From: an uncultured Clostridia bacterium
GTDB lineage: Bacteria > Bacillota > Clostridia > TANB77 > CAG-508
NCBI GenBank assembly: GCA_948934525.1
Contig: CAQZSK010000018.1
Location: forward strand, 1 to 25,992
DNA length: 25,992 nucleotides
Reading direction: 5' to 3'
In this document: positions 8,050-14,862 of the stretch, in pieces
Layout: each line of letters opens with the position of its first letter
Position numbering within the stretch: the stretch's first letter is position 1
Made by a program: the position numbers and the translations under genes
The notes under the pieces: model-generated
What the model was told of the DNA's origin: nothing
The model's database searches: none
The model's input: only the letters and a program-made list of their open reading frames with translations

Positions 8050-8887
8050 ATTCAACTTTTGGCCAACTCACGATGGCTTTTCCATATCCATATTTTTCAA
8101 GAGATTTTATAATATTTTTAGCTGTTATCCTATCATCTTCAAATAGAGCTTTCATGTAGTATGCATGTAATCTATATATCATAAAGTGAAAGGATGCCGT
8201 ATTCTTTATCAAATATTCAAAGACTTTATCAATAAATACTTTTTGGTTTTTATCTTTATATTTTTTTCGATCATAACAACTAACTAAATAATTTTCTAAA
8301 ATTCTTATATATCTTTCCATCATTAATTCCGATGTTACTTTTCTTCTTTCGATAGTATGTAACAGATGTTTCATTAATGAAGTTAATCGATTGTATTCCC
8401 ATAATGGCATTGTATTAGCCAAAAGACGCAACAGCGATGGACATCTTGTCCACTCTTCTTTATCAAACTTTTTATATATTTTAGTTATTAAATCGTTATT
8501 CAATTCATCTAATTGATTTGCAAAATATGCAGCTGTTACTCGTGCTCTGAGCTTTAATATTTCATCTGTAGCAACTGTAGATATCTCTTTTTCATAAAAA
8601 TTAATAGCGTTAATATTTTTTGAGTTAACTGCGTATTCCATCTTATTTTGTAATAATTGATCTACTCTATCTTCTGGAGTAACATACGCATCTTTCACAA
8701 GATTAAAAAAATAATCTATATCTACCTCGTGTTTAATCAAAATCATAATTAAACTTTCTGCACCAATTCCACTTTTTTCACTTTCAACTAAAGCATAAAA
8801 AGGTCGTTGTATAATTCCTTCACACATTTTAGCCTGACTTAGACCTAAATTAAGACGAATCTCTTTCAAAGCCTTCCCAATTTTCAT
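8045..8887 (-). CDS. Rgg/GadR/MutR-family transcriptional regulator
   Basis: This 280-residue protein has an N-terminal XRE-type helix-turn-helix (about residues 1-60, with IGKALKEIRLNLGLSQAKMC and YALVESEKSGIGAESLIMIL). An all-helical C-terminal domain follows, containing LLRLLANTMPLWEYNRLTSL and KVFEYLIKNTASFHFMIYR, as in the TPR-like peptide-binding domain of Rgg proteins. Length is that of the family (about 280-300). It lies immediately upstream of a short hydrophobic peptide and the thiopeptide precursor in the same orientation, so it most likely activates the cluster in response to a secreted peptide. Ribosome site GAAGGAG lies ahead of ATG 8887. It has its own promoter. Confidence 0.88.
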   Translation of the reverse strand: MKIGKALKEIRLNLGLSQAKMCEGIIQRPFYALVESEKSGIGAESLIMILIKHEVDIDYFFNLVKDAYVTPEDRVDQLLQNKMEYAVNSKNINAINFYEKEISTVATDEILKLRARVTAAYFANQLDELNNDLITKIYKKFDKEEWTRCPSLLRLLANTMPLWEYNRLTSLMKHLLHTIERRKVTSELMMERYIRILENYLVSCYDRKKYKDKNQKVFIDKVFEYLIKNTASFHFMIYRLHAYYMKALFEDDRITAKNIIKSLEKYGYGKAIVSWPKVEL

Positions 8888-8923
8888 AATTCTTACTCCT
8901 TCAAACTATCAATAATTAAAACG

Positions 8924-8951
8924 AGTATACGATTAAAGCTATAAAAGTTAA
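8924..8951 (-). promoter_or_regulatory. Promoter of the Rgg gene
   Basis: On the minus strand TTAACT (8946-8951) and TATACT (8924-8929) are separated by 16 bp, about 35 bases upstream of ATG 8887. Confidence 0.5.
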
Positions 8952-9046
8952 AGATCTTCCACTCAAAAGAAAAATCCTAACCAAATCAAGGTTTATTAAT
9001 CCAAGATTGAATTGTCTAATAATTGTTAGACATAAAATTTAACAAT

Positions 9047-9089
9047 GAAAATACACGCCTCCTGCAAAATACAGGAACCGTGTATTTTC
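9047..9089. terminator. Long hairpin downstream of rep, probable terminator
   Basis: An 11-bp perfect stem (GAAAATACACG at 9047-9057 with 9079-9089) encloses a second CCTG/CAGG stem (9061-9064, 9072-9075). A smaller repeat GTCTAA/TTAGAC lies at 9014-9031. On the minus strand the hairpin is followed by a loosely T-rich stretch. It would separate rep from rgg transcription. The rest of 8952-9229 holds no gene I can support. Confidence 0.5.
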
Positions 9090-9182
9090 GAATCTTTAAA
9101 ATTTTATAAATGTCTAACTCTTGTATGACACTTCAGTATCCGAGTTTTGAGGGTTACTACACATCACTACTGAGCTTTGTAT

Positions 9183-9230
9183 CTTATTATTCAAAGATCA
9201 AAGAGTCTTAGCACTACAGAATAATAAGAC
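9183..9230. repeat. Dispersed motif AGTCTTAGCACTA inside an inverted repeat (site 1)
   Basis: AGTCTTAGCACTACAG starts at 9204. A perfect 10-bp inverted repeat, CTTATTATTC (9183-9192) and GAATAATAAG (9219-9228), brackets it. It lies at the 3' end of rep. The same arrangement recurs at the parA promoter. Candidate partition or recombination site. Confidence 0.55.
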
Positions 9231-10573
9231 TAATCAAAATTAAACTTCAATTCGTATGGACGCTTATCTTCTTTTTGCTTATATTTTCCAAAGTTTTCTC
9301 GGACTAATCTATTTATTTCTAAGTCAATTGATTCAGACTTGTAATCATCTAAACGATGACTATCAATTAACTGTATTACCAGCGGATTAATTAATGTCTT
9401 ACGGTGCGGGATGTAAGGTTTATCTGAATGTTCTGTTTTAGCAGCTAATTTTATTTGTTTATCAAAACATGCTCGTTCAATAATTGCTAAATCTTGCAAA
9501 TCCCACTCTTTTAGTTTTCCATTTTTAAGCAAGTCTTCGTAAGTCATAATAATTGCTTCCAGATCTGCAATTTTATAGCCTGACAAGCCATATAAATCTG
9601 ATCTGTGAGTTATTTCTCGTTTTATTCTATGATCGCTCTCAGGGTCTAAAAATACGGTTTGTGGGTGTGCCGATTCATAATACTTTTTAGTAGTGCCTAA
9701 CTTCAATCCACGATAACGATCTATGGCACGAAATTTTTGTTCTACGTTTAAGAAAGTGTTCGTCATAATTGAATACAGATGAGTAGTTTCTTCAATGCGC
9801 TTATTATAACCCACATCTTTTTGCGTTTTAGATTCCGGTCTAAAAGTAAAGGTATAACCAATTAATTTTCTTCCTCGAATTCCCTTAGAATAATTCTTAG
9901 TAATTCGAAAATTCATAAAGTACGGCGCTAAATATTCTGCTGTCGGATTGAGTATTTTTTGGTCAATACTTCCGGGACGATAGCTCTTAGGTACATCAAG
10001 GGCATTTCTAAATTCCTCTAAGGTAAATGTCTTTTTGCCTACCGTACGCCATTGCTTTAAATACATAAACAACTTCTTTGAATATGAGGTATGAAGTCGA
10101 GTGGCTTGTTCTAAGGCAAATCTCGTCCATTGCGATAAATTATTGAAATACTTTGTTGCCTGTGGTGAAACTCTAATCCAAGCATTGTAATCAGTATCGA
10201 TATAAGATTGGCTAAAGATATTAACATTCATATATATCTTTTTGTCCCCATCTTCTTGTTCCAAGCTGGCCTGAATAGTCATAAATTTCTTCAATGTATC
10301 ATTCGATTTTTTGATAAATTCATCATTTGTTATATGTTTTCTAAAATACATTAATTCTTTTACTTTAGAAATTGGAATTTTGATTAGATTATCTTTTTGA
10401 TCGAGAACCTGAGAATCAATGATATTCCACCAGTCAATATCAAAGGGCGTCCACTTTTTGGAAAAATTAGGAAATCCTTTTACTAGCAGATCATTATCCA
10501 TCTTGACAATGGTACTCAATTTCTTATTTTGATCTTCGTCACTAATTTCAATGAGATTAAGTTCTTCAGACAT
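9230..10573 (-). CDS. Rep_3-family (RepB-like) replication initiator
   Basis: This protein of about 447 residues starts theta replication by binding iterons. Its N-terminal half has the tandem winged-helix layout of Rep_3 initiators: DWWNIIDSQVLDQKDNLIKI and KVKELMYFRKHITNDEFIKK, then WIRVSPQATKYFNNLSQWTR and FALEQATRLHTSYSKKLFMY, followed by TFTLEEFRNALDVPKSYRPG. These match the WH1 strand-helix pattern and the LT-x-YSKxLY-like segment typical of lactobacillal RepB. The basic C-terminal part is less conserved. I prefer ATG 10573 (nine bases after AGGA) to the adjacent GTG 10576. The iteron array lies just upstream on the same side, and the rep promoter overlaps a half-iteron palindrome, so the protein should repress its own gene. 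Confidence 0.92.
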   Translation of the reverse strand: MSEELNLIEISDEDQNKKLSTIVKMDNDLLVKGFPNFSKKWTPFDIDWWNIIDSQVLDQKDNLIKIPISKVKELMYFRKHITNDEFIKKSNDTLKKFMTIQASLEQEDGDKKIYMNVNIFSQSYIDTDYNAWIRVSPQATKYFNNLSQWTRFALEQATRLHTSYSKKLFMYLKQWRTVGKKTFTLEEFRNALDVPKSYRPGSIDQKILNPTAEYLAPYFMNFRITKNYSKGIRGRKLIGYTFTFRPESKTQKDVGYNKRIEETTHLYSIMTNTFLNVEQKFRAIDRYRGLKLGTTKKYYESAHPQTVFLDPESDHRIKREITHRSDLYGLSGYKIADLEAIIMTYEDLLKNGKLKEWDLQDLAIIERACFDKQIKLAAKTEHSDKPYIPHRKTLINPLVIQLIDSHRLDDYKSESIDLEINRLVRENFGKYKQKEDKRPYELKFNFD

Positions 10574-10603
10574 CACAAACCATCCTAATTATCTTTTTTA
10601 TTA

Positions 10604-10641
10604 ATTATAAAAGAAACACCATATCAATGCAATTTGGTGTT
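10604..10641 (-). promoter_or_regulatory. rep promoter with autoregulatory half-iteron palindrome
   Basis: On the minus strand TTGCAT (10627-10632) and TATAAT (10604-10609) are 17 bp apart. Inverted repeat AACACCA (10615-10621) and TGGTGTT (10635-10641) covers the spacer and -35. TGGTGTT is half of the iteron core, the usual arrangement for repression by Rep dimers. Confidence 0.75.
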
Positions 10642-10667
10642 CTAAATAAAGAAGATAATTTTTGTTT

Positions 10668-10994
10668 TCCCTTTTGGGTGTCCTTTATTGGGTATTTTCA
10701 CTACATTTTGTATTTAAGATAAACGTGGTCATCTATATATAGTGTTTTTAACCTTAAATAAGTTATCCACTCCCTTTTGGGTGTTCCTTATTACTTTAAG
10801 GCAAAATTTATACTCCCTTTTTGGTGTTTCTTTTAACTTTAAAAAGTTATCCACTCCCTTTTGGGTGTTATAAACCTCCCCTTTTGGTGTTTAATAAATC
10901 TCCCCTTTTGGTGTTCCTTTTAGTATTTTTACTCCCTTTTGGGTGTTCCTTACTCCCTTTTGGGTGTTCCTTACTCCCTTTTGGGTGTTCCTTA
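10668..10994. repeat. Replication origin: about nine iterons and two DnaA-box-like sites
   Basis: Copies of CTCCCTTTTGGGTGTT or the variants with CCCCTTTTGGTGTT begin at about 10668, 10770, 10813, 10854, 10876, 10900, 10932, 10953 and 10974. The last three are perfect tandem copies with a 21-bp period, two helical turns. TTATCCAC, eight of nine bases of the DnaA box, abuts an iteron at 10763-10770 and again at 10847-10854. This is the typical cis region of a Rep_3 theta plasmid. The open frame at 10821-11048 only translates the repeats and is not a gene. Confidence 0.88.
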
Positions 10995-11037
10995 TATAGA
11001 GCAAATGCAGATGGCTCAAGGGCTCACGAATGCGCTA

Positions 11038-11102
11038 AAGGTAATTAAAGGTAATTAAAGGATTATATATAAAGGTATATTAGTATTAAAGGTATTAAAG
11101 GA
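11038..11102. other. AT-rich repeat tract beside the iterons, possible DNA-unwinding element
   Basis: Several copies of TTAAAGG and GGTAATTAAA lie directly after the last iteron and a short GC-richer stretch. Position and composition suit the melting site of the origin. Inference only. Confidence 0.45.
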
Positions 11103-11190
11103 ATGTCATTTTCAAAGAAAAAAATAAATTTAGAACATAAATTGTTCAAAACTTGAATTATTGTAATTAAGTATTAATTTCTTTACCCAT

Positions 11191-11242
11191 AAAAAAGAGA
11201 CTAAGAAGCTACATTTTTGAAAGTTATCTACTTCTTAATCTC
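11191..11242 (-). terminator. Terminator of the gene at 11250-11870
   Basis: On the minus strand GAGATTAAGAAG pairs with CTTCTTAGTCTC (11231-11242 with 11197-11208, one G-T pair) and is followed by six Ts. It begins eight bases after the stop codon of the neighbouring gene. Confidence 0.75.
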
Positions 11243-11249
11243 AAAACAT

Positions 11250-11870
11250 CTATGGTTTATTTATACTTGCAATAATTTCAGCATCAGATTTTTCTTTTTG
11301 AGGATCATTTGAATAACAAAAACTACGTCTAGGATCGACGCCCAATTCTTCAAATAATGCAAGTCTGTTTAATTTAGTTTTATCTGAATTAAATGGTGAT
11401 CGTTGTTTCCCCACTGGATTCATTATTGTACCGTAGCAATAAATTTTAGTCGGATCTTCTGAATCGGATCGGCTTAAAGAGGAGTTTAAACATGCAAGTT
11501 GAGTTTTATCATAGCTATTTGTATTTGGAACTTGAGTGGGAACTGCACTATTAAGAGTTTGAGCAAATTGCTTCATCAATTGCCCCATATTTAGCTTGTA
11601 GGCAATTCCAAAGTATTTTCTGATAGATTTAATATCATCAAGTAGACCATTACTATGAGCTTCTACTACATAATTGTCTTGGATATTGTTGTATTTCATA
11701 AATTCCAATTGAACCAATGCATATGGATTAACTTTTTTTATTGGACCTACAAATAGTTTAACGAGAACGACATATTTAATATTTTTATAGACAAAAATAA
11801 AACTAGAAATGGTCCACCCCTTAGCTTCCATATCAGTTCTTAATAACTTAAGGTGATCTAAATTACCCAT
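11250..11870 (-). CDS. Hypothetical protein, DUF6037-like
   Basis: This soluble protein of 206 residues begins MGNLDHLKLLRTDMEAKGWT, followed by a beta-rich part (ISSFIFVYKNIKYVVLVKLF) in which the request to the protein appears to be a conserved fold. It resembles what I remember of the DUF6037 family of lactobacillal plasmids, with no known role. The second half is rich in Ser/Asn/Asp with scattered Cys (LACLN, YCYG, FCYSND) and may be flexible. A good AGAGG site precedes ATG 11870. A promoter (TTTTGA, 17 bp, TATAAT; 11927-11955, minus) lies about 57 bases upstream and a terminator follows, so it is transcribed alone. It sits between the origin and the partition genes. Confidence 0.7.
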   Translation of the reverse strand: MGNLDHLKLLRTDMEAKGWTISSFIFVYKNIKYVVLVKLFVGPIKKVNPYALVQLEFMKYNNIQDNYVVEAHSNGLLDDIKSIRKYFGIAYKLNMGQLMKQFAQTLNSAVPTQVPNTNSYDKTQLACLNSSLSRSDSEDPTKIYCYGTIMNPVGKQRSPFNSDKTKLNRLALFEELGVDPRRSFCYSNDPQKEKSDAEIIASINKP

Positions 11871-11926
11871 TTATTTTCCTCTCTTTCGTAATCAGTTGAA
11901 TAATTTAATTTATTCTATTACAGCTA

Positions 11927-11955
11927 ATTATAAAAATTTTGTGTAAAATTCAAAA
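11927..11955 (-). promoter_or_regulatory. Promoter of the DUF6037-like gene
   Basis: On the minus strand TTTTGA (11950-11955) and TATAAT (11927-11932) are separated by 17 bp. Confidence 0.55.
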
Positions 11956-12046
11956 TCCATTTCTTCTACTAGAGTTTTGATTATAGTTTCATTTTAAATT
12001 ACGGAGTAAAAAATTTTAAACCAGCATATCGTACTTTTTATAATAA

Positions 12047-12070
12047 ATAAAAAGCCCCAAAATGGGGCTT
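12047..12070 (-). terminator. Terminator of the parA operon
   Basis: AAGCCCCA (12052-12059) pairs with TGGGGCTT (12063-12070). On the minus strand the hairpin runs into TTTTTATTTATT. It lies 73 bases beyond the stop codon of the small gene downstream of parA. Confidence 0.85.
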
Positions 12071-12114
12071 CAAAGATAAAGTAATGGTACCACTAACCTA
12101 TTCAATTATCCTCT

Positions 12115-12146
12115 AGTCTTAATACTACAGCACTACAAAATACTAA
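12115..12146. repeat. Degenerate copy of the AGTCTTAGCACTA motif (site 2)
   Basis: AGTCTTAATACTACAGCACTACA begins at 12115 and holds two overlapping half-copies (AATACTACAG and GCACTACA) of the dispersed motif. It overlaps the 3' end of the gene following parA, just as site 1 abuts the 3' end of rep. Confidence 0.45.
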
Positions 12147-12448
12147 TTGTTTTCATGTAATTTAGCATCTTTTTTATTTAACACATCAACTTGTAAATCA
12201 AATAAGCGTTGATTGTCTGCATCTAAATTATCACGGAATTGTTGAACTAAATATGCAACAGCTTCTTTTTGATTTGGAGCAACTCCTAAATTAGAAATTG
12301 CTATCAGACTATTTCTAACTGTATTGTCAATTTTGATATTTACGTTAAACGTCTTCTTATTGTCATTACCCTCAATTTCATTAATTGAAACTTCATGCTT
12401 TGGCTTTACGTTAATTTTACGCTTGTTACTGTTAATTAAATTACTCAT
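12143..12448 (-). CDS. Small partner of ParA, probable centromere-binding protein (DUF5388-like)
   Basis: This 101-residue protein has a basic N-terminus (NSNKRKINVKPKHE), a short strand (KTFNVNIKIDNTVRNSLIAI) and then helices ending in QFRDNLDADNQRLF. That layout, a strand followed by helices, is like ribbon-helix-helix plasmid ParB-type proteins. I recall DUF5388 proteins in this position beside parA on lactobacillal plasmids. The start overlaps the parA stop by eight bases, so the two are translationally coupled. It would bind the partition site and repress the operon together with ParA. The function is inferred from position and size. Confidence 0.65.
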   Translation of the reverse strand: MSNLINSNKRKINVKPKHEVSINEIEGNDNKKTFNVNIKIDNTVRNSLIAISNLGVAPNQKEAVAYLVQQFRDNLDADNQRLFDLQVDVLNKKDAKLHENN

Positions 12449-13247
12449 TTGCTTTAATCCTATTCAAAATATCATTCACAACTTGCTTATAAACTTCAAA
12501 TACCTTTTCATCATAGCGACTATCATTGGTAATCCCGGTTACCCCATAGCGCTTTAAACGCTGCATTTGATGAATTGAAGTTGGCAAAATATTATCTTGG
12601 CCAAACTCTTCTTCTGCGTTTTGCAAGGTCAAATTATCAACAGGAGCTCCGGGTTGGATTAGTACAGGTAAAATTCCTACTAAGTCCAAACTAGGTGCTT
12701 TATAGGTATCGATTACTTCTTGCTGCATATATTGAATAAATGCACTAGCCCCATCTAAAGCTTGTTGTTGTGTTTGCATGACAATTACGCACCAATCGCT
12801 GGCATAAAGAGCAGCGTCAGTAATTAAACTAATCGTAGGCGGAACATCAATAATCACATAATCATAATTTTTAGTAATTGGAGATAGTAATTCATTCAAA
12901 TATTTGACCCGATCAATATACTTTGAAAATTGTTTTTCCATTACTCGTGGAAATAAGGAAAAATCTGCCGATGATCCTATCAAGTCTAAATTACTTGTAA
13001 TATTAACTAAGGCCTTTGATAAATCCTTGTTTTGGATAGCAGCCATTAAGGATGAATCAAATTGATCGATTTTATCCGTTAGGTTTGCTTTAGTTTTAAG
13101 CATGATGTTTGTGGCATTCGCTTGCGGATCTAAATCTAAAAGAAGAGTATTTGCTCCTCTTTTTGATAATTCATAGGCGACTTGGGTTGCGTTTGTTGTT
13201 TTACCCACCCCACCCTTGAAGTTACCAAAGGTTATAATCTTTGTCAT
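12441..13247 (-). CDS. parA: ParA-family plasmid partition ATPase
   Basis: ParA ATPases move and share out plasmid copies before division. From ATG 13247 the protein has 268 residues. It opens MTKIITFGNFKGGVGKTTNA, whose KGGVGKTT is the deviant Walker A box at residues 11-18. LLLDLDPQANAT follows (Walker A', about residue 40) and DYVIIDVPPTISLITDAALY (Walker B, about residues 115-135). ILPTSIHQMQRLKRYGVTGI near the end is typical of plasmid ParA. The in-frame TTG at 13271 precedes the GAGGTG ribosome site and is not the start. The small N-terminus lacks a helix-turn-helix (type Ib-like), so DNA-binding control probably rests with the partner gene downstream. The operator-like site at the promoter supports autoregulation. 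Confidence 0.93.
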   Translation of the reverse strand: MTKIITFGNFKGGVGKTTNATQVAYELSKRGANTLLLDLDPQANATNIMLKTKANLTDKIDQFDSSLMAAIQNKDLSKALVNITSNLDLIGSSADFSLFPRVMEKQFSKYIDRVKYLNELLSPITKNYDYVIIDVPPTISLITDAALYASDWCVIVMQTQQQALDGASAFIQYMQQEVIDTYKAPSLDLVGILPVLIQPGAPVDNLTLQNAEEEFGQDNILPTSIHQMQRLKRYGVTGITNDSRYDEKVFEVYKQVVNDILNRIKANE

Positions 13248-13285
13248 TTTAGCACCTCGCAATAGATTCAATTTTCTATAAGAAT

Positions 13286-13344
13286 ATTATGAACTAGAGA
13301 ACTTTCTTTTGCAATATTCTATAGTCTTAGCACTACAGAATATT
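13286..13344 (-). promoter_or_regulatory. parA promoter and candidate operator/partition site (site 3)
   Basis: On the minus strand TTGCAA (13309-13314) and CATAAT (13286-13291) are exactly 17 bp apart. Overlapping the -35 is inverted repeat AATATTCT (13313-13320) and AGAATATT (13337-13344), with AGTCTTAGCACTACAG (from 13323) inside it. This is the same motif as near rep. Confidence 0.65.
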
Positions 13345-13476
13345 AAGATAAAAGAACTATAGAGTGTTGAAAATCAGAAAATCAAACTATTTGGCCCAAC
13401 ATAGAAAAGACTTTCTTAAATTGAATACTTAGATGAAATGATTTAATGCGTTTCAGATAGAAAGCTAAATAGAAAA

Positions 13477-13535
13477 TATCTTATAGTGTTAAGACTATTT
13501 AGCCTTTAGACTATAATATCCTAGTACTATAAAAT
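13477..13535. repeat. Further degenerate copies of the dispersed motif (site 4)
   Basis: On the minus strand AGTCTTAACACTA spans 13496-13484, and TAGTACTATAAAAT-like and TTAGACTATA-like sequences follow to 13535. They lie upstream of parA. The rest of 13345-13580 contains no gene I can support. Confidence 0.4.
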
Positions 13536-13581
13536 AAAAATAAAATTTCAAAAAAGTCTATGCAAAGGAAAAATATCATGC

Positions 13582-13688
13582 TATAATCTTATCTACATCA
13601 AGAAAGACATAAATAATTTAAGAAAAGTAATTAAGCAATGATGTATCGATCGAGGAAAAACTGTCGAGAAAGCATCATTGCTTTTTTT
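13582..13688 (+). ncRNA. Candidate small RNA or attenuator upstream of the DUF1659/DUF2922 genes
   Basis: A consensus TATAAT (13582-13587) is followed about 50 bases later by a strong terminator: AGCAATGATG (13634-13643) pairs with CATCATTGCT (13673-13682), then seven Ts. The 29-base loop includes GATCGA and TCGA segments that could pair. The transcript would be about 95 nt and end some 75 bases before the next start codon. No ribosome site precedes the ATG inside the stem. It may be a free sRNA or a leader controlling the operon. Confidence 0.5.
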
Positions 13689-13761
13689 GATGTTTTCGCA
13701 AATCATTTTATTTTAGTTCTATATCTATATTCTAAAAAACACAAAAGGAGATATTTGATAA

Positions 13762-13980
13762 ATGAAGATTTTATCTGCATTTACTGGTAGAAAAATGACT
13801 GTTAGCTACATGGTTGATGGTGAAGAAAAGAAAAAGTCTTTTAGTTTAGCTCACGTTAAGCAAGATGCAAGCTACGAAAACATTTATACCGTAGCTCAAG
13901 CTTTAGGCTCACTAGTGAACGGTACTGTTGTTGGTACTCAAGTTTCTGACACAAATATTATTGACGCTGACGGCGAATAA
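13762..13980 (+). CDS. DUF1659-like small protein
   Basis: This is a 72-residue protein of unknown function that opens MKILSAFTGRKMTVSYMVDG and ends with an acidic tail (NIIDADGE). Together with the DUF2922-like and YvrJ-like genes behind it, it forms a small set I know from lactobacillal plasmids and Bacillus genomes (the yvr-type trio). It has a strong AAAAGGAGATA ribosome site. The spacing to the next gene is 20 bases, so they are co-transcribed. Small basic-to-acidic paired beta proteins of this kind have no established role. Confidence 0.75.
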   Translation: MKILSAFTGRKMTVSYMVDGEEKKKSFSLAHVKQDASYENIYTVAQALGSLVNGTVVGTQVSDTNIIDADGE

Positions 13981-14000
13981 TTTACAGGAGGAGAATGTAA

Positions 14001-14222
14001 ATGAACAAAGTTTTAAAGTTAATTTTCAATAATTCCAAAGGCAAAACTTCAGTAATTACTTTGCATAATCCTAAGAGTGTCGATGCAGACACTGCTAAGG
14101 CTGCAATGCAAAAGATTATTGATGCTAACATTTTCGATAACGCAGAAATTAACCCTTATGCAACTATTGTTGGGGCTAAATACTACGAAACTCAAAGTAC
14201 ACCTATTTTTGACGCTGAGTAA
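14001..14222 (+). CDS. DUF2922-family small protein
   Basis: This 73-residue protein begins MNKVLKLIFNNSKGKTSVIT, followed by LHNPKSVDADTAKAAMQKII. That is the DUF2922 pattern: a strand with a charged turn, then a helix with a Met and a polar face. The end, STPIFDAE, mirrors the acidic tail of its neighbour. AGGAGGAG precedes the ATG. A strong intrinsic terminator follows at once. Function unknown. Confidence 0.8.
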   Translation: MNKVLKLIFNNSKGKTSVITLHNPKSVDADTAKAAMQKIIDANIFDNAEINPYATIVGAKYYETQSTPIFDAE

Positions 14223-14236
14223 TAGTTTAGTTGACT

Positions 14237-14266
14237 AAGGGAAGGCCTGGTTGCCTTCCCTTTTTT
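14237..14266 (+). terminator. Terminator after the DUF2922 gene
   Basis: GGGAAGGC (14239-14246) pairs with GCCTTCCC (14253-14260) and is followed by six Ts. Confidence 0.9.
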
Positions 14267-14286
14267 GCTATAGGAAGGATACGGAT

Positions 14287-14430
14287 TTGACTATGACGCA
14301 AGAAATCATTAGATACGTATTAGAACAAGCGTCTGGGGTAGTAATTGCATTAGTTCTAATCATTCGTATTGAAAGTAAATTGGATAGTCTAACTTCTGCA
14401 ATCATGCACCTTTCAGACAGTAATGATTAA
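14287..14430 (+). CDS. YvrJ-like small membrane protein
   Basis: This short frame encodes about 47 residues: MTQEIIRYVLEQASGVVIAL followed by VLIIRIESKLDSLTSAIMHL. It has one membrane-spanning helix and then an amphipathic helix, as in the YvrJ family (GxPxxVAxYLLxRxExKLdxL). The proline of that family is absent. The start is ambiguous. TTG 14287 lies eight bases after AGGAAGG; ATG 14293 is in frame but 14 bases away. It follows the DUF2922 terminator by 20 bases, keeping the usual neighbour set together. Confidence 0.7.
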   Translation: MTMTQEIIRYVLEQASGVVIALVLIIRIESKLDSLTSAIMHLSDSND

Positions 14431-14486
14431 TATATTGAATTTGATATTTTAAGTGAATAGAAAGAATTTAAACTAGGAGAATAGAG

Positions 14487-14816
14487 ATGAACGATATTAA
14501 TTTATTAGGAAGATTAACTAACACACCTGAACTTAAAAAGTCCGCAAATGGCCGTAATTATACATGGTTTACTGTAGCAGTCCCTAGACAGGATAATCGA
14601 AAAGAAGCTGATTACATCCGCTGCTTGGCTTTTGATAAGTTAGCTAGTGCAATTTATAAACATTGCGATAAAGGGCGACAGGTTTTGTGTCAAGGCAGAT
14701 TACAAGTGTCTAAGTCCATTGATGAAGTGACTAAACAAGTTAAGTATCATCATACGGTTGTAGTATCCAACACCCATTTTTTGCACGATCCTAATGTATC
14801 GTCTGCATCTATTTAA
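14487..14816 (+). CDS. ssb: Short single-stranded DNA-binding protein (SSB-like)
   Basis: This is a 109-residue OB-fold protein. It starts MNDINLLGRLTNTPELKKSA, close to the usual start of SSB (N.v.L.GRLt.dPel). NYTWFTVAVPR and DYIRCLAFDKLASAIYKHCD follow, matching the SSB strand-helix core, then GRQVLCQGRLQVSKS. It lacks the long flexible region and the acidic DDDLPF-type tip through which cellular SSB recruits repair and replication proteins. It may be a plasmid form that only coats DNA or that dominates over host SSB. It has an AGGAG site and its own terminator. Confidence 0.88.
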   Translation: MNDINLLGRLTNTPELKKSANGRNYTWFTVAVPRQDNRKEADYIRCLAFDKLASAIYKHCDKGRQVLCQGRLQVSKSIDEVTKQVKYHHTVVVSNTHFLHDPNVSSASI

Positions 14817-14830
14817 ACTTGAATATACCA

Positions 14831-14857
14831 AAAAAGCAGTTCGAAAACTGCTTTTTT
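14831..14857 (+). terminator. Terminator after ssb
   Basis: AAAAAGCAGTT pairs with AACTGCTTTTTT (14831-14841 with 14846-14856) around loop CGAA, and the T-run lies in the stem's end. Confidence 0.88.
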
Positions 14858-14862
14858 GTTTT

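Noticed and set aside
9104..9208. 34-codon plus-strand frame downstream of rep
   Set aside because: No ribosome site, no recognisable product, and it runs through the dispersed motif.
10668..10994. Possible CRISPR array
   Set aside because: Repeats are short, variable and tandem without unique spacers of constant length; no cas genes. They are iterons.
10821..11048. Plus-strand open frame with repeated LPFGCS-like units
   Set aside because: It only translates the tandem iterons; there is no ribosome site and the region is clearly the origin.
13641..13800. Plus-strand frame starting in the terminator stem of the candidate small RNA
   Set aside because: No ribosome site; it crosses the terminator and overlaps the start of the DUF1659-like gene in another frame.
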